Position numbers and translations under genes: made by a program. The notes beneath the pieces were generated by a model. That model was not told the origin of the DNA. It worked only from the letters and a program-made list of their open reading frames with translations, and made no database searches. Shown here in pieces: positions 40,203 through 49,179 of a stretch of 64,000 nt of DNA; position 1 is the stretch's first letter, and each line of letters opens with the position of its first letter. The stretch spans positions 1 through 64,000 of the forward strand of contig NZ_JACSNX010000005.1 in assembly GCF_016902445.1 (NCBI RefSeq), given 5' to 3'. Source of the stretch: Oscillibacter valericigenes. Lineage in GTDB: Bacteria > Bacillota > Clostridia > Oscillospirales > Oscillospiraceae.

Positions 40203-40790
40203 ATGAGTCTGTTTGTCGATAAGAACCACCGGCGGAAGAGCCCCATCGCCATTGCCGGATTTTTCACCACCGTGCTGTTTCTCTGCGTCTACGGCGTGCT
40301 GTACGTCCTGCTGGCAGAGCCGCTGTACCGGCATGTGGCGCTGTCCAGCCCCGCCGCCACCAACGTGGCGCACGCGCTGATCATCTCCCTTGCGGGGACC
40401 GCCCTCTGCGGGCTGCTGTTCCTGCTGAAAGATAAGCGCGTGGCCCTGTTCGGCTTCGTGGGGCTGGCGGTGGTCCTGGTCATGTTCTACGTGGCCACAT
40501 TTCTGATGGAGGACAGCCGGCGTGATATGATGCTGCCGCTGATCACACTGTACGGCCTCGCCCCGGCCCTGGTGGGCAATGCCGCTGCATGGCCTTTGTA
40601 CCTCAAGCTGAGAAAGACCCATCCCCTGCCGCAGCCAAAGACGCTACGCGAGGAGATCCGGGAGGCGGCCGGGACTTCCGGCAGCCCTGCTGTTCATGCT
40701 GCGCCGCCGTCTGCCGCGGCCGCGTCCCGGCGTTCCCCGGAAGAAGACGCCATGCTGCTTTACGGGGACGACGGGGACAGCGCCGTCTGA
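40203..40790 (+). CDS. Four-helix membrane protein of unknown function
   Basis: The 195-residue protein begins MSLFVDKNHRRKSPIAIAG and has four hydrophobic segments (about residues 17-37, 55-75, 80-103 and 108-128). A cytoplasmic tail rich in Ala, Ser, Pro and acidic residues follows. CAAGGAGC precedes the ATG. It lies between the importer and the second HAD gene, all in one direction, so it is probably part of the same transcript. I do not recognise the family. A regulatory or assembly role for the importer is a guess only. Confidence 0.7.
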   Translation: MSLFVDKNHRRKSPIAIAGFFTTVLFLCVYGVLYVLLAEPLYRHVALSSPAATNVAHALIISLAGTALCGLLFLLKDKRVALFGFVGLAVVLVMFYVATFLMEDSRRDMMLPLITLYGLAPALVGNAAAWPLYLKLRKTHPLPQPKTLREEIREAAGTSGSPAVHAAPPSAAAASRRSPEEDAMLLYGDDGDSAV

Positions 40791-40837
40791 CACCATCTGC
40801 AAACGAAAACAAACGTACGGAAAGGGAGCGAATCCTG

Positions 40838-41608
40838 ATGCTGACAACAGTCCTATTCGATATGGGCGGGACCCTGGAGGATATCTGGTACAACAAAGAG
40901 ACCCAGCAGGAGGCCGCCCGGAAGCTCCTGGAGATCCTGCGGGACCACGGCCTGGATCCCGGCTGCCCGCAGGAGGTCTTCTGGGAGAAGCTCTTCAGCG
41001 GAGTGAAGGCCTACAAGCAGTGGAGCGAGGGCAACATGCTGGAGAAAAAGCCGGAGGAGATCTGGCCGGACTGGTATCTGCGGGACTTCGCCTTTGACCG
41101 GGAGCAGCTGCTGCCCATCACGGAAGAACTGGCCAACACCTATGAGGTGACCTTTTACCACCGGGAGCTGCGCCCCGATGCCCGGGAGATGCTGCAGGCC
41201 CTGAAGAACCGCGGCTACCGCCTGGGCGTCATCTCCAACAACGCCTCCCTGTACAATGTGTTCAACATGCTGGAGACGTACGGCATCCGTTCCTTCATGG
41301 AGGATGTGACCGTATCCAGCGTCACCGGCTACCGCAAGCCCCATCCGGAGATCTTCCGGATCTCCCTGCGGCAGATGCAGGCCCGGCCGGAGGAATGCGT
41401 CTATGTGGGCGACACCGTCTCCCGGGACATCATCGGCCCCAAGCAGGTGGGCTTTGCCAAGGCAGTCCAGATCCGCTCCTTCCTCTCTGAGCAGAAGGAC
41501 GTGGGACTGTCCCGGGACGTGTTCCAGCCGGACACGGTGGTCCGGGACCTGCGGGACCTGGTCACCTGGCTGGATGAGATCAACCCCCGGCTGGCTCCGC
41601 ATCCATAA
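40838..41608 (+). CDS. HAD-family hydrolase (DxGGT type), second copy
   Basis: The 256-residue protein has VLFDMGGTL (motif I, second Asp replaced by Gly as in the 33209 gene), GVISNN (motif II), YRKPHPEIFRISL (motif III) and VGDTVSRDIIGPKQVG (motif IV). It has a helical cap of about 100 residues. AAAGGGAG lies before the ATG at 40838. It follows the membrane protein by 47 bases and ends with a clear terminator. The two HAD genes flank the importer and are probably paralogues acting on related intermediates. Confidence 0.85.
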   Translation: MLTTVLFDMGGTLEDIWYNKETQQEAARKLLEILRDHGLDPGCPQEVFWEKLFSGVKAYKQWSEGNMLEKKPEEIWPDWYLRDFAFDREQLLPITEELANTYEVTFYHRELRPDAREMLQALKNRGYRLGVISNNASLYNVFNMLETYGIRSFMEDVTVSSVTGYRKPHPEIFRISLRQMQARPEECVYVGDTVSRDIIGPKQVGFAKAVQIRSFLSEQKDVGLSRDVFQPDTVVRDLRDLVTWLDEINPRLAPHP

Positions 41609-41659
41609 ACGTACACCGCACGATCCGGCCGCCTCCGCTGCGGGCGGTCCGCCTGGCAA

Positions 41660-41691
41660 AGGCTCCCCGGCTCACTGGAGCCGGGGAGCCT
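41660..41691. terminator. Terminator between the second HAD gene and the GDPD gene
   Basis: A perfect 14-bp stem (41660-41673 with 41678-41691) with ACTG loop, then a pyrimidine-rich TCGTGCTGTTCTTT. It closes the importer operon and faces the convergent GDPD gene. Confidence 0.75.
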
Positions 41692-41718
41692 CGTGCTGTT
41701 CTTTGAAAACGGCTCTGC

Positions 41719-42465
41719 TCAGCAGCAGAGGCCCTCTGCCACGCGGCAGAGCCGGTCCGGCCGGTTGGTGATGATCCCGTCCGCACCGCGGGCGATCATA
41801 TCCCGCATATCCGCCTCTTCATTGACCGTCCAGGTGTGGATCTCCATTCCCCGCTCATGAAACAGATCCGTCAGCTCCGGCAGGTTCTGGAGGAGCCGGT
41901 ACCGGGGATGGATGCAGTCCGCATTGGAGCCGTCCAGATAGCGGTCCATGTGCAGCAGCGGCTTGTCGTACAGGAGTCCTGTCCGGATCTCCGGGCAGAG
42001 CGTCTTGAACCTCTGCATGGAGAGATGGTTGAAGGACGAGACGAACACCTGCTCCTGCATCTGGCGGCTGGTCACCGCATCGATCACCCGCTGCTCCAGC
42101 CCCTCGTAGAAAAAGAAGTCGTTTTTCAGCTCCAGGTTCAGCAGCCTGTCCGTCTCCCGGCAGAAGTCCAGCAGCTGATCCAGCGTCCAGATGTGCTGTC
42201 CTGCAAACGCCGGAGACTTCCAGACGCCGATGTCCAGCTCCAGCAGCTCCTGATAGGTATGATCCCGAACGAAGCCGGTGCCATTGGTGGTGCGGTCCAC
42301 AGTGTCGTCGTGGATGATCACCGGAACGCCGTCCCGGGTCATGTGGACGTCGCTTTCAAAGCCGTCTGCCTCTGTCCGGTCCACGGTCATCTGAAAGGCC
42401 AGCGGGCTGTTCTCCGGGTACTGTTCGCTGAAACCGCGATGGGCCAAGATCAACGGTCTTTTCAT
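41719..42465 (-). CDS. Glycerophosphodiester phosphodiesterase
   Basis: The 248-residue protein starts at 42465 (MKRPLILAHRGFSEQYPENS). The GDPD active site is complete: LAHRG and PENS, FESDVHMTRDGVPVIIHDDT with metal-binding Glu and Asp, and LNLELKND. It hydrolyses glycerophosphodiesters to glycerol 3-phosphate and an alcohol. No signal peptide is seen, so substrates must be imported or made inside the cell. It is on the minus strand, divergent from the ABC exporter pair. It supports the idea that the region handles phosphorus-containing metabolites, though no LacI-type site is seen before it. Confidence 0.9.
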   Translation of the reverse strand: MKRPLILAHRGFSEQYPENSPLAFQMTVDRTEADGFESDVHMTRDGVPVIIHDDTVDRTTNGTGFVRDHTYQELLELDIGVWKSPAFAGQHIWTLDQLLDFCRETDRLLNLELKNDFFFYEGLEQRVIDAVTSRQMQEQVFVSSFNHLSMQRFKTLCPEIRTGLLYDKPLLHMDRYLDGSNADCIHPRYRLLQNLPELTDLFHERGMEIHTWTVNEEADMRDMIARGADGIITNRPDRLCRVAEGLCC

Positions 42466-42540
42466 CTGTCCGTTCGCTTCCTTTCCGGCGGTCTTCCGCC
42501 GCAGCCGCGCGCCCTGCAGGGCCGCGTTCGATTTATCTGT

Positions 42541-42569
42541 AGTATAGGAGCTTTTGTGTGAACCTGCAA
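42541..42569 (-). promoter_or_regulatory. Promoter of the GDPD gene
   Basis: On the minus strand TTGCAG (42564-42569) and TATACT (42541-42546) with 17-base spacing, about 75 bases upstream of the GDPD start. Confidence 0.6.
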
Positions 42570-42622
42570 GAGGACGGGACATTTTCTCCGGTCCAGACTC
42601 TCTCCGAAAAGAAGGCGATGGC

Positions 42623-44332
42623 ATGAAAACAGTTCTGGGATACCTCCGCCCTTATGCCGGGCGGGCCGCCTGCGGCGTGCTCATCAAGTTTTCCGCCGCC
42701 GTTCTGGAGCTGATCCTCCCCCTGCTGCTGGCCAACGTCATCGACGTTCTGGTCCCGGCCCGGGATCTGCCTGCCATCTGGCGGACCGGCGGACTGATGC
42801 TGGTGCTGGCCTTCGGCGCGGCGGCCGGCAACATCCTGGCCAACCGCATGGCGGCACGGGTATCCATGGAGATGACCCGGGATCTGCGGCGGGACTTGTA
42901 CCATCAGATCCAGCACCTGCCCTGCGCCCGGGCGGACCGCTACTCCGCCTCCTCCCTGGTCTCCCGGCTGACCAACGACACCTATAACATCCATCAGATG
43001 TTCGACAAGATCCAGCGTGGCGGCGTACGCGCCCCCATGCTGGTGCTGGGCGGTCTGACCCTGACCTTTCTGCTGGAGCCCGTCCTGGCGCTGGTGCAGT
43101 TCTGCGTCAGCCTGCTGACCTTCCTGACCATCTTCCTGGTGACCCGCCGGGGCGTCCCCTTTTACGGAGAGGCCCAAAGCGCCGTGGACACCGTGGTCCG
43201 CATCCTGCGGGAAAATGCCGCCGGTGTCCGCGTCATCAAAGCTCTGGCCAGCCAGAGGCGGGAACAGGACCGGTTTGAGCAGGCCAACCGGCGGGACAGG
43301 GCCGCTGAAGAGCGGGCCGGCCGTGTGATGGCACTGACCAATCCCATCACCGATCTCCTGCTGAACCTGGGGCTGACCCTGGTGGTGCTGGTGGGGGCCG
43401 TCCAGGTGAATGCCGGTGCCATGCCCGCCGGACAGATCGTGGCGTTTTTGACCTATTTTGCCCTGATCCAGAGCGCCACACTGGGCATCGCCAAGGTCTT
43501 TGTCCGGATCAGCAAGGGCGTGGCCTCCGCCCGCCGGATCCGCCAGGTCCTGGAAGAACCTCCGACCCAGTCCCTCTCCGGCGCAGATGCGCGCCGGCCG
43601 GAACTCCTGGGGATGGAGGGGGCCACCTTCTCCTACCACGGGGTAGAGCCGGACCTGGCGGATGTGAGCTTCACCCTGCAGAAAGGGCAGACGCTGGGCA
43701 TTCTGGGTCCCACCGGCAGCGGCAAGACCACACTGGTCTCCCTGCTCCTGCGGCTCTACGACGCAGACAGCGGCGTCGTCTGGGTAGGCGGGCAGGACGT
43801 CCGGTGCCAGACGCCCCGGGCCGTGCAGGACCGGTTCGGCGTCGCCTTTCAGAGCCAGAGCCTTATCGCCGGGACCATTTATGAGAACATCGCCTTTCTG
43901 CGGGATCTCCCCCGGCAGGATGTAGAGGCCGCCGTGGACACCGCCCAGGCCCGGGAGTTCGTCTCCCGCCTCCCCCAGGGGCTGGACACCCCTCTGGAGC
44001 TGCGGGGCGCCAACCTCTCCGGCGGCCAGCGGCAGCGGCTGCTGATCGCCCGGGCGCTGGCCGGCCGGCCGGAGATCTTGGTGTTGGACAACGCCGACAG
44101 CGCCCTGGACTATCAGACAGCCGCCCGGCTGTGGGCGGCGCTGCGCCGGGACTTCCCCAGGACCACCCTGGTGATCATCTCGGAGCGCGTGGCCTCCGTG
44201 CGGGATGCGGACTGCATTCTGGTGCTGGAGCACGGCCGGATCATGGCCAGCGGACGCCATCAGGACCTGCTGGTGTCCGCTCCCCGCTACCGGAAAATGG
44301 CAGAGCTGCAGATGGGAGGCGAGGCGGTATGA
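42623..44332 (+). CDS. ABC exporter half-transporter with degenerate ATP site
   Basis: The 569-residue protein has six membrane helices (residues 1-310) and a nucleotide-binding domain with Walker A GPTGSGKTT and signature LSGGQRQR. The catalytic Glu after Walker B is Asn (LVLDNADSALD) and the H-loop His is Glu (IISERVASV). Such a degenerate half is typical of heterodimeric exporters, where only one of two sites hydrolyses ATP. Its partner is the next gene, overlapping by 3 bases. AAGAAGG precedes the ATG. The substrate (drug, lipid or peptide) is unknown. Confidence 0.85.
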   Translation: MKTVLGYLRPYAGRAACGVLIKFSAAVLELILPLLLANVIDVLVPARDLPAIWRTGGLMLVLAFGAAAGNILANRMAARVSMEMTRDLRRDLYHQIQHLPCARADRYSASSLVSRLTNDTYNIHQMFDKIQRGGVRAPMLVLGGLTLTFLLEPVLALVQFCVSLLTFLTIFLVTRRGVPFYGEAQSAVDTVVRILRENAAGVRVIKALASQRREQDRFEQANRRDRAAEERAGRVMALTNPITDLLLNLGLTLVVLVGAVQVNAGAMPAGQIVAFLTYFALIQSATLGIAKVFVRISKGVASARRIRQVLEEPPTQSLSGADARRPELLGMEGATFSYHGVEPDLADVSFTLQKGQTLGILGPTGSGKTTLVSLLLRLYDADSGVVWVGGQDVRCQTPRAVQDRFGVAFQSQSLIAGTIYENIAFLRDLPRQDVEAAVDTAQAREFVSRLPQGLDTPLELRGANLSGGQRQRLLIARALAGRPEILVLDNADSALDYQTAARLWAALRRDFPRTTLVIISERVASVRDADCILVLEHGRIMASGRHQDLLVSAPRYRKMAELQMGGEAV

Positions 44333-46068
44333 AGCAGAGCAGACGACACACCCTGCTGCGGCTGTGGCGCTTCCTGCGCCCCCACGGCCTGTCCCTGCTG
44401 CTGACGGCGCTTCTGCTGGTGCTGGCCAATCTGCTGACGCTGGCACTGCCTCTGTTCTCCGGCTGGGCGGTGGACGCCATCGGGCTGAAGGCCGGTCATG
44501 TGGACTTTTCCGGCGTGCTGCGCAGCTGCGGCGGCATGGCCGCCTGCTGTCTGCTGGCGGCCGCCCTGAACTATCTGGTCTCATCCCGGCTGATCCAGAT
44601 CGGCCAGGCGGTGTCCTACGATCTGCGGAAGGCCGCCTTCCAGCGGATGACTGAGCTGCCGGTCCAGTATTTCGACACCCACCCCTCCGGAGACCTGATC
44701 AGCCGCATCTGCTATGATGTGGACACGGTGAACACCTCCCTCTCCACAGATCTTCTGCAGATCTGCACCAGCGTTCTGACAGTGGCGGGCTCCTTTGTCA
44801 TGCTGCTGTGGCTGTCCCCCACGCTGTCCGTCGTGTTCTTCGTCACCGTCCCCCTCTCCATCCTGCTGACTTCCGTGCAGATGAAACGGATGCATCCGCT
44901 GTTCCGCCGGCGGTCCCGGGAGCTGGGCGCTCTGAACGGTTTTGCGGAAGAGCGCATCGGCCGTCAGCGGGCCATCCGCACCTACGGCGTGGAGGCAGCG
45001 GACCAGCGCCAGTTTGAAGCCCGAAACGACCAGGCATCCCAGGCGTATTACGAGGCGGACTGCGCCAGCGCCGCACTGGGCCCCTCCGTCAACTTCATCA
45101 ACAACCTCTCCCTGGCAGCCATCAGCGTCTTCGGCGCCATGCTGTATCTGGGCGGCAGCCTCTCCTTCGGGACTCTGTCCTCCTTTGTGCTGTACTCCCG
45201 GAAATTCTCCGGCCCCATTCGGGAGGCGGCCGACCTGCTGGGTGATCTGCAGGCCTCTGTGGCCGCTGCCGAGCGGATCCTGGACCTGCTGGACGAGCCG
45301 CCGGAACCAGCCGACGGGCCGGAGGCCCGGGAGCCTGCTCATCTGCGGGGAGACCTGTCCTTCCGGCACATCTCTTTCCAGTATATCCCCGGGCAGCCGG
45401 TACTGCGGGACTTCTGCACAGAGATCCCCGCCGGCAAAATGGTCGCCGTGGTGGGTCCCACCGGGTCCGGAAAGACCACGCTGGTGTCGCTGCTCCTGCG
45501 GTTCTACACGCCCCAGGAAGGCAGCATCCTGCTGGACGGCCTGCCCCTGTCCGCCTACACCCGGGACGGCCTGCGGCGCCGGATGGCCATGGTGCTGCAG
45601 GATACGTGGCTGTTCGGCGGGACTGTGGCGGAGAACATCGCCTACGGAACGCCGGGCGCCACCCGGGAGCAGATCGCCGAGGCCGCCAAAGCCGCCTGCA
45701 TCCACCGGTTCATCTGCTCCCTTCCGGAGGGCTATGACACAGTCCTCACCGACGAGGGGGCCGGGATCTCCAAGGGGCAGCGGCAGCTGCTGGCCATTGC
45801 CCGGTGCTTCCTGTCCCAGGCGGATCTGGTGATCCTGGACGAGGCCACCTCCGACGTGGACACAGAGACGGAGGAGCAGATCCGGGCAGCGCTGGAGCGG
45901 CTGCGGCAGGGCCGCACCTGCTTTGTCATCGCCCACCGGCTGGCCACGGTCCGAAACGCCGATCAGATTCTGGTCATGTCCGATGGCCGGGTGGCGGAGG
46001 CCGGGACGCATCAGGAGCTCCTGGCCGCCGGCGGGCTGTATGCCAGGCTCTATCAAGCCCAGTTCTGA
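44329..46068 (+). CDS. ABC exporter half-transporter with canonical ATP site
   Basis: The 579-residue partner has six helices and a nucleotide-binding domain with GPTGSGKTT, the full LVILDEATSDVD and IAHRLATV, so Glu and His are intact. Its signature is ISKGQRQLLAIA, differing from LSGGQ. In a heterodimer this variant signature would sit opposite the degenerate site of the partner, as known for asymmetrical exporters such as BmrCD and TM287/288. It starts within the upstream stop (TATGA). Confidence 0.85.
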   Translation: MKQSRRHTLLRLWRFLRPHGLSLLLTALLLVLANLLTLALPLFSGWAVDAIGLKAGHVDFSGVLRSCGGMAACCLLAAALNYLVSSRLIQIGQAVSYDLRKAAFQRMTELPVQYFDTHPSGDLISRICYDVDTVNTSLSTDLLQICTSVLTVAGSFVMLLWLSPTLSVVFFVTVPLSILLTSVQMKRMHPLFRRRSRELGALNGFAEERIGRQRAIRTYGVEAADQRQFEARNDQASQAYYEADCASAALGPSVNFINNLSLAAISVFGAMLYLGGSLSFGTLSSFVLYSRKFSGPIREAADLLGDLQASVAAAERILDLLDEPPEPADGPEAREPAHLRGDLSFRHISFQYIPGQPVLRDFCTEIPAGKMVAVVGPTGSGKTTLVSLLLRFYTPQEGSILLDGLPLSAYTRDGLRRRMAMVLQDTWLFGGTVAENIAYGTPGATREQIAEAAKAACIHRFICSLPEGYDTVLTDEGAGISKGQRQLLAIARCFLSQADLVILDEATSDVDTETEEQIRAALERLRQGRTCFVIAHRLATVRNADQILVMSDGRVAEAGTHQELLAAGGLYARLYQAQF

Positions 46069-46141
46069 GTCTCCTTCCGCCGGCGGGCGGCTGTAAATGG
46101 CGGCTTGTGGTGCACATTTTGTAAAATCCATATGAAATATA

Positions 46142-46234
46142 TTGACAGAAAGAATAAAAATAGATATTCTCTTATATAAGAATTCAAATCTTACAGCTAT
46201 AATCTTCTTTTATTTGGAATCGGAAACGCTTGCG
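46142..46234 (+). promoter_or_regulatory. lacI promoter and operator S4
   Basis: TTGACA (46142-46147), 17 bases, TATTCT (46165-46170). S4, CGGAAACGCTTGCG (46221-46234), differs from S3 by one base and lies 38 bases before the lacI ATG, as expected for autoregulation. Confidence 0.75.
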
Positions 46235-46271
46235 TTTTCACCGGGTATTCCACCAGAGAGGAAAGGCGCAT

Positions 46272-47285
46272 ATGAAACGGGTCACTTTAAAGGATGTCGC
46301 CAAAACCGCGGGAGTCTCCTACGCCACGGTTTCCAGAGCGCTGTCCGGAAGCAATCAGATCGGGCAGGCCACCCGCGAGCGGATCGTCCGCCTGTGTGAG
46401 GAGATGGGCTATACCGGCAACTACGTGGCCAGGTCCATGGTCAAAAAGAAAACGGATCTGATCGGCCTTGTGGTGCCGGCCATCGAAAACGAATTCATGT
46501 CTCAGCTGGCCTATTATGCAGAGATGAGTGCCCGCTCCCACGGATACAACATCATGCTCTGTGATTCCGGGCCGGATCTGCGGCAGGAGATCAATGTGGT
46601 CAAACTGCTGCTGGGCCGCCAGGTGGACGGCATCCTGATCGTCCCTCAGAACTCCATCACCTACGAGCATATCGCGGCCTATATCGAGGATGTCCCCACT
46701 GTGTTTCTCAGTGAAAACCTGCGGGATCAGCCCCAGAGCTATGTGGCCATCGACAACAGCCGGGGGACTTTTCTGGGGACGGAGTACCTCTACCGCCTGG
46801 GGCACCGGGAGATCCTCTATTTCGGCTGCCGGGATTCCACCACCCACCGCCTGCGGGCGGAGGGCTACCAGCGTGCCTGTCAGAAGTTCGGTCTCCGGGA
46901 GCGGATCCTCCACAGTGAGTTTCCCCGCTCTTCCATCGAAAACGGATATCAGATGGCAAAGGCCCTGTTCGAGAAGCCCATCGACTACACGGCGATCTTC
47001 GCCTCTACGGACTCCAATGCGCTGGGCATCATGAAGGCCGCTGACGAGCACGGCATCCGCATCCCCGATCAGCTGTCCCTCATCGGGTTCGACAACATCC
47101 CCTCCACAGCTCTTCCCCGGATCGAGCTCACCACCATTGAGCAGCCGAAGAAGGCCATGGCCATCCAGGCGGTGGAGATGCTGCTGGACAAGATCGAGCA
47201 TGAGACCCAGGGCTATGTCCATCAGATCCTGATGCCCAGCCTTGTGGAGCGTTCCACTTGCCGCTCCATCCAGGAGGACGGCTGA
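46272..47285 (+). CDS. LacI-family transcriptional regulator
   Basis: The 337-residue protein has the LacI headpiece (VTLKDVAKTAGVSYATVSRA, then LSGSNQIGQATRERI) with recognition residues YATVSRAL, a hinge helix (YVARSMVKKKT) and a sugar-binding-like effector domain. YxTVSR proteins bind palindromes with a central CG, which fits the six operators found here. AGAGGAAAGG precedes the ATG. An operator in its own promoter suggests autoregulation. Inducer unknown; the linked genes suggest a sugar phosphate, phosphoglycerate-like or other organophosphorus metabolite. Confidence 0.92.
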   Translation: MKRVTLKDVAKTAGVSYATVSRALSGSNQIGQATRERIVRLCEEMGYTGNYVARSMVKKKTDLIGLVVPAIENEFMSQLAYYAEMSARSHGYNIMLCDSGPDLRQEINVVKLLLGRQVDGILIVPQNSITYEHIAAYIEDVPTVFLSENLRDQPQSYVAIDNSRGTFLGTEYLYRLGHREILYFGCRDSTTHRLRAEGYQRACQKFGLRERILHSEFPRSSIENGYQMAKALFEKPIDYTAIFASTDSNALGIMKAADEHGIRIPDQLSLIGFDNIPSTALPRIELTTIEQPKKAMAIQAVEMLLDKIEHETQGYVHQILMPSLVERSTCRSIQEDG

Positions 47286-47308
47286 CAATGCGTTCCCTTC
47301 CGGACAAG

Positions 47309-47339
47309 AAAAAGCACCGCTTTCCAGCGGTGCTTTTTT
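47309..47339. terminator. Bidirectional terminator between lacI and the DUF47 gene
   Basis: A perfect 13-bp stem (47309-47321 with 47326-47338), TTCC loop, A5 and T6 flanks. Confidence 0.88.
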
Positions 47340-47356
47340 GCGGCCTGTTCATCTCC

Positions 47357-47953
47357 TCAGAACTTCACGATGATGTCCAGCAGGATATCGGCGCTGGCGT
47401 CCCCCTTGTCCGAGGCGTGGTTCATATGGCTGTAAATCTCCCGGTACTTCAGGATGCGCTTGAGATCGTCGGAGGCGAAAAGCTCTGCGATGGACCGGTG
47501 GAACTGAACATTCAGCGTATTCTCCAGCTTCTTGACCCGGGTGGCCTCCTCATAGACCCGGGCCTGGTTCTTCTCCAGATTCTCCATGCAGATCAGCAGG
47601 CCGTCCGCCATCTGCAGCAGCGTTCCCGCCATCTGCGTCAGGTGTTCGTCCGGCTGGATCTCATAGATGCGCAGGTCTTTGACTGTGGTCCAGGCATAAT
47701 CGGCCAGGTCATCTACGGAGGAAGACAGCCGGAACAGGTCCTCCCGGTCGATGGGAGTGATGAAGGTGCGGTTGATGTCCTCCACCAGTTCCCGCCGGAC
47801 GGCGTCCGCCTCCTTCTCTTTGGTCTTGACATAGTCTCCCCGCTCCTGGGTGGGCTCCCGGCAGTATTGGCAGAGTGCGTCCACCGCCTCCTGGATCACT
47901 GTCATCTGCCGGATCAGCAGACTGTAAAAGTTGAGACTTTCCCTCTTGTGCAT
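47357..47953 (-). CDS. DUF47 family protein (PiT accessory protein)
   Basis: The 198-residue, mainly helical protein starts at 47953 after AAAGGAGGATC. DUF47/PhoU-like features are EKEADAVRRELVEDINRTF, TPIDREDLFRLSSSVDDLAD and the C-terminal SDDLKRILKYREIYSHM. Members are encoded beside PiT transporters and are thought to control their activity. It follows the PiT gene by 23 bases, so both are on one transcript controlled by operators S5 and S6. Confidence 0.9.
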   Translation of the reverse strand: MHKRESLNFYSLLIRQMTVIQEAVDALCQYCREPTQERGDYVKTKEKEADAVRRELVEDINRTFITPIDREDLFRLSSSVDDLADYAWTTVKDLRIYEIQPDEHLTQMAGTLLQMADGLLICMENLEKNQARVYEEATRVKKLENTLNVQFHRSIAELFASDDLKRILKYREIYSHMNHASDKGDASADILLDIIVKF

Positions 47954-47976
47954 ATCGAGATCCTCCTTTGTCCAAA

Positions 47977-48996
47977 TCAGAACACCTGCGAAAGCAGAAC
48001 GAACAGCAGTGCCCCCAGTGTGCCCGCCACCGGGATGGTGATGAACCAGGAGAGCAGGATCCGCCTGGCTACGATCCAGTGCACCGCCTTGTACCGCTCC
48101 GCCGCTCCCACGCCCATGATGGAAGAGGATACGATCTGGCTGGCGGAGACCGGCGCCCCCAGCAGCGACGCTCCCAAAATCACAGATCCTGCCGTCAGCT
48201 GGGAAGCGAAGGAGTGGATGGGCTGGACCTTGTAGATCCCGGTCCCCACCGTCTTGATGATCTTGAATCCGCCGAAGGCAATGCCACAGGCCAGGCACAC
48301 AGCCGCGCAGGAGATCGCCCACAGCGGGATCTCCCGGGTCTGCCCGCCATAGATGCCCAGCAGGATCAGAAGGATGCCGATGGATTTCTGGGAGTCATTG
48401 AACGAGTGATTGAACGCCAGGAAGGTCATATTGACCCACTGGGCGTATGTAAAGAATTTGTTGACGCCCACACCGGCGCAGCGCGTCAGCCGCAGCAGCA
48501 GCTTCAGGATGCAGAAGCCCAGGCAGAAACTCACCGCCGGCGTCAGGAAGATCATCAGGACCACTCTCCCCCAGAAATAGTGCCAGGCGATGGCGCCGGT
48601 GCCAAAGGCCGCCAGCCCGGCACCCACCACGCCGCCGATGAGGGAGTGGGAGGACGAGGCCGGGATCCCGAATTTCCAGGTGATGAGATTCCACAGGATC
48701 GCCGCCAGAATGCCGCCGGTGATAAAGGCCAGTGCCGTCTCCTCCGCTCCGTCCCCGGTGTAATATGTCTCCCCCACCAGATTCTGGATGGTATCAGACA
48801 CGCTGGCCCCCAGCACCAGGATCAGGAAGGGCGACAGCAGCTCCACCACCGCAGCCCAGGCCAGGGCCATCTTGGGCTTCATGGCGCGGCTGGCGATGAG
48901 CGTAGCCACCACATTGCATCCGTCGTGAAAGCCGTTTACATAGGTGAATACAAAAACCAGACCGGCCAGTATCACAAATGAGCCCTCCAGCTCCAT
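47977..48996 (-). CDS. pit: PiT-family inorganic phosphate transporter
   Basis: The 339-residue membrane protein begins MELEGSFVILAGLVF. The first PiT signature is NGFHDGCNVVATLIASRAM (Cys where Ala is usual) and the second is GIPASSSHSLIGGVVGAG. PiT proteins move metal-phosphate with protons or sodium. The start at 48996 follows GGGAGGGG; an in-frame codon 39 bases upstream overlaps operator S5 and is rejected. Control by the LacI-type sites is unusual, since PiT is normally constitutive or phosphate-linked. It may balance phosphate released from an imported organophosphate. Confidence 0.9.
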   Translation of the reverse strand: MELEGSFVILAGLVFVFTYVNGFHDGCNVVATLIASRAMKPKMALAWAAVVELLSPFLILVLGASVSDTIQNLVGETYYTGDGAEETALAFITGGILAAILWNLITWKFGIPASSSHSLIGGVVGAGLAAFGTGAIAWHYFWGRVVLMIFLTPAVSFCLGFCILKLLLRLTRCAGVGVNKFFTYAQWVNMTFLAFNHSFNDSQKSIGILLILLGIYGGQTREIPLWAISCAAVCLACGIAFGGFKIIKTVGTGIYKVQPIHSFASQLTAGSVILGASLLGAPVSASQIVSSSIMGVGAAERYKAVHWIVARRILLSWFITIPVAGTLGALLFVLLSQVF

Positions 48997-49017
48997 GGTG
49001 ATATTCCCCTCCCATAA

Positions 49018-49096
49018 CGCAAACGTTTTCTGCAAATCGAGAAAAATTCATCCAGAGTTCAAAATAAATTATGGCCCTTTCCGCTCCGAATGTCAA
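49018..49096 (-). promoter_or_regulatory. PiT promoter and operator S5
   Basis: On the minus strand TTGACA (49091-49096), 17 bases, CATAAT (49068-49073). S5 (49018-49031) reads AGAAAACGTTTGCG on the minus strand, one base from the consensus, and lies in the leader 36 bases past the -10 box. Confidence 0.7.
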
Positions 49097-49179
49097 TATC
49101 ATAAAAATTCATCAGCTAATTATTGTATATATTTCATAAATTTGTTTTTACATATCCGTCTGTTTTTCCAGCCACAAAT

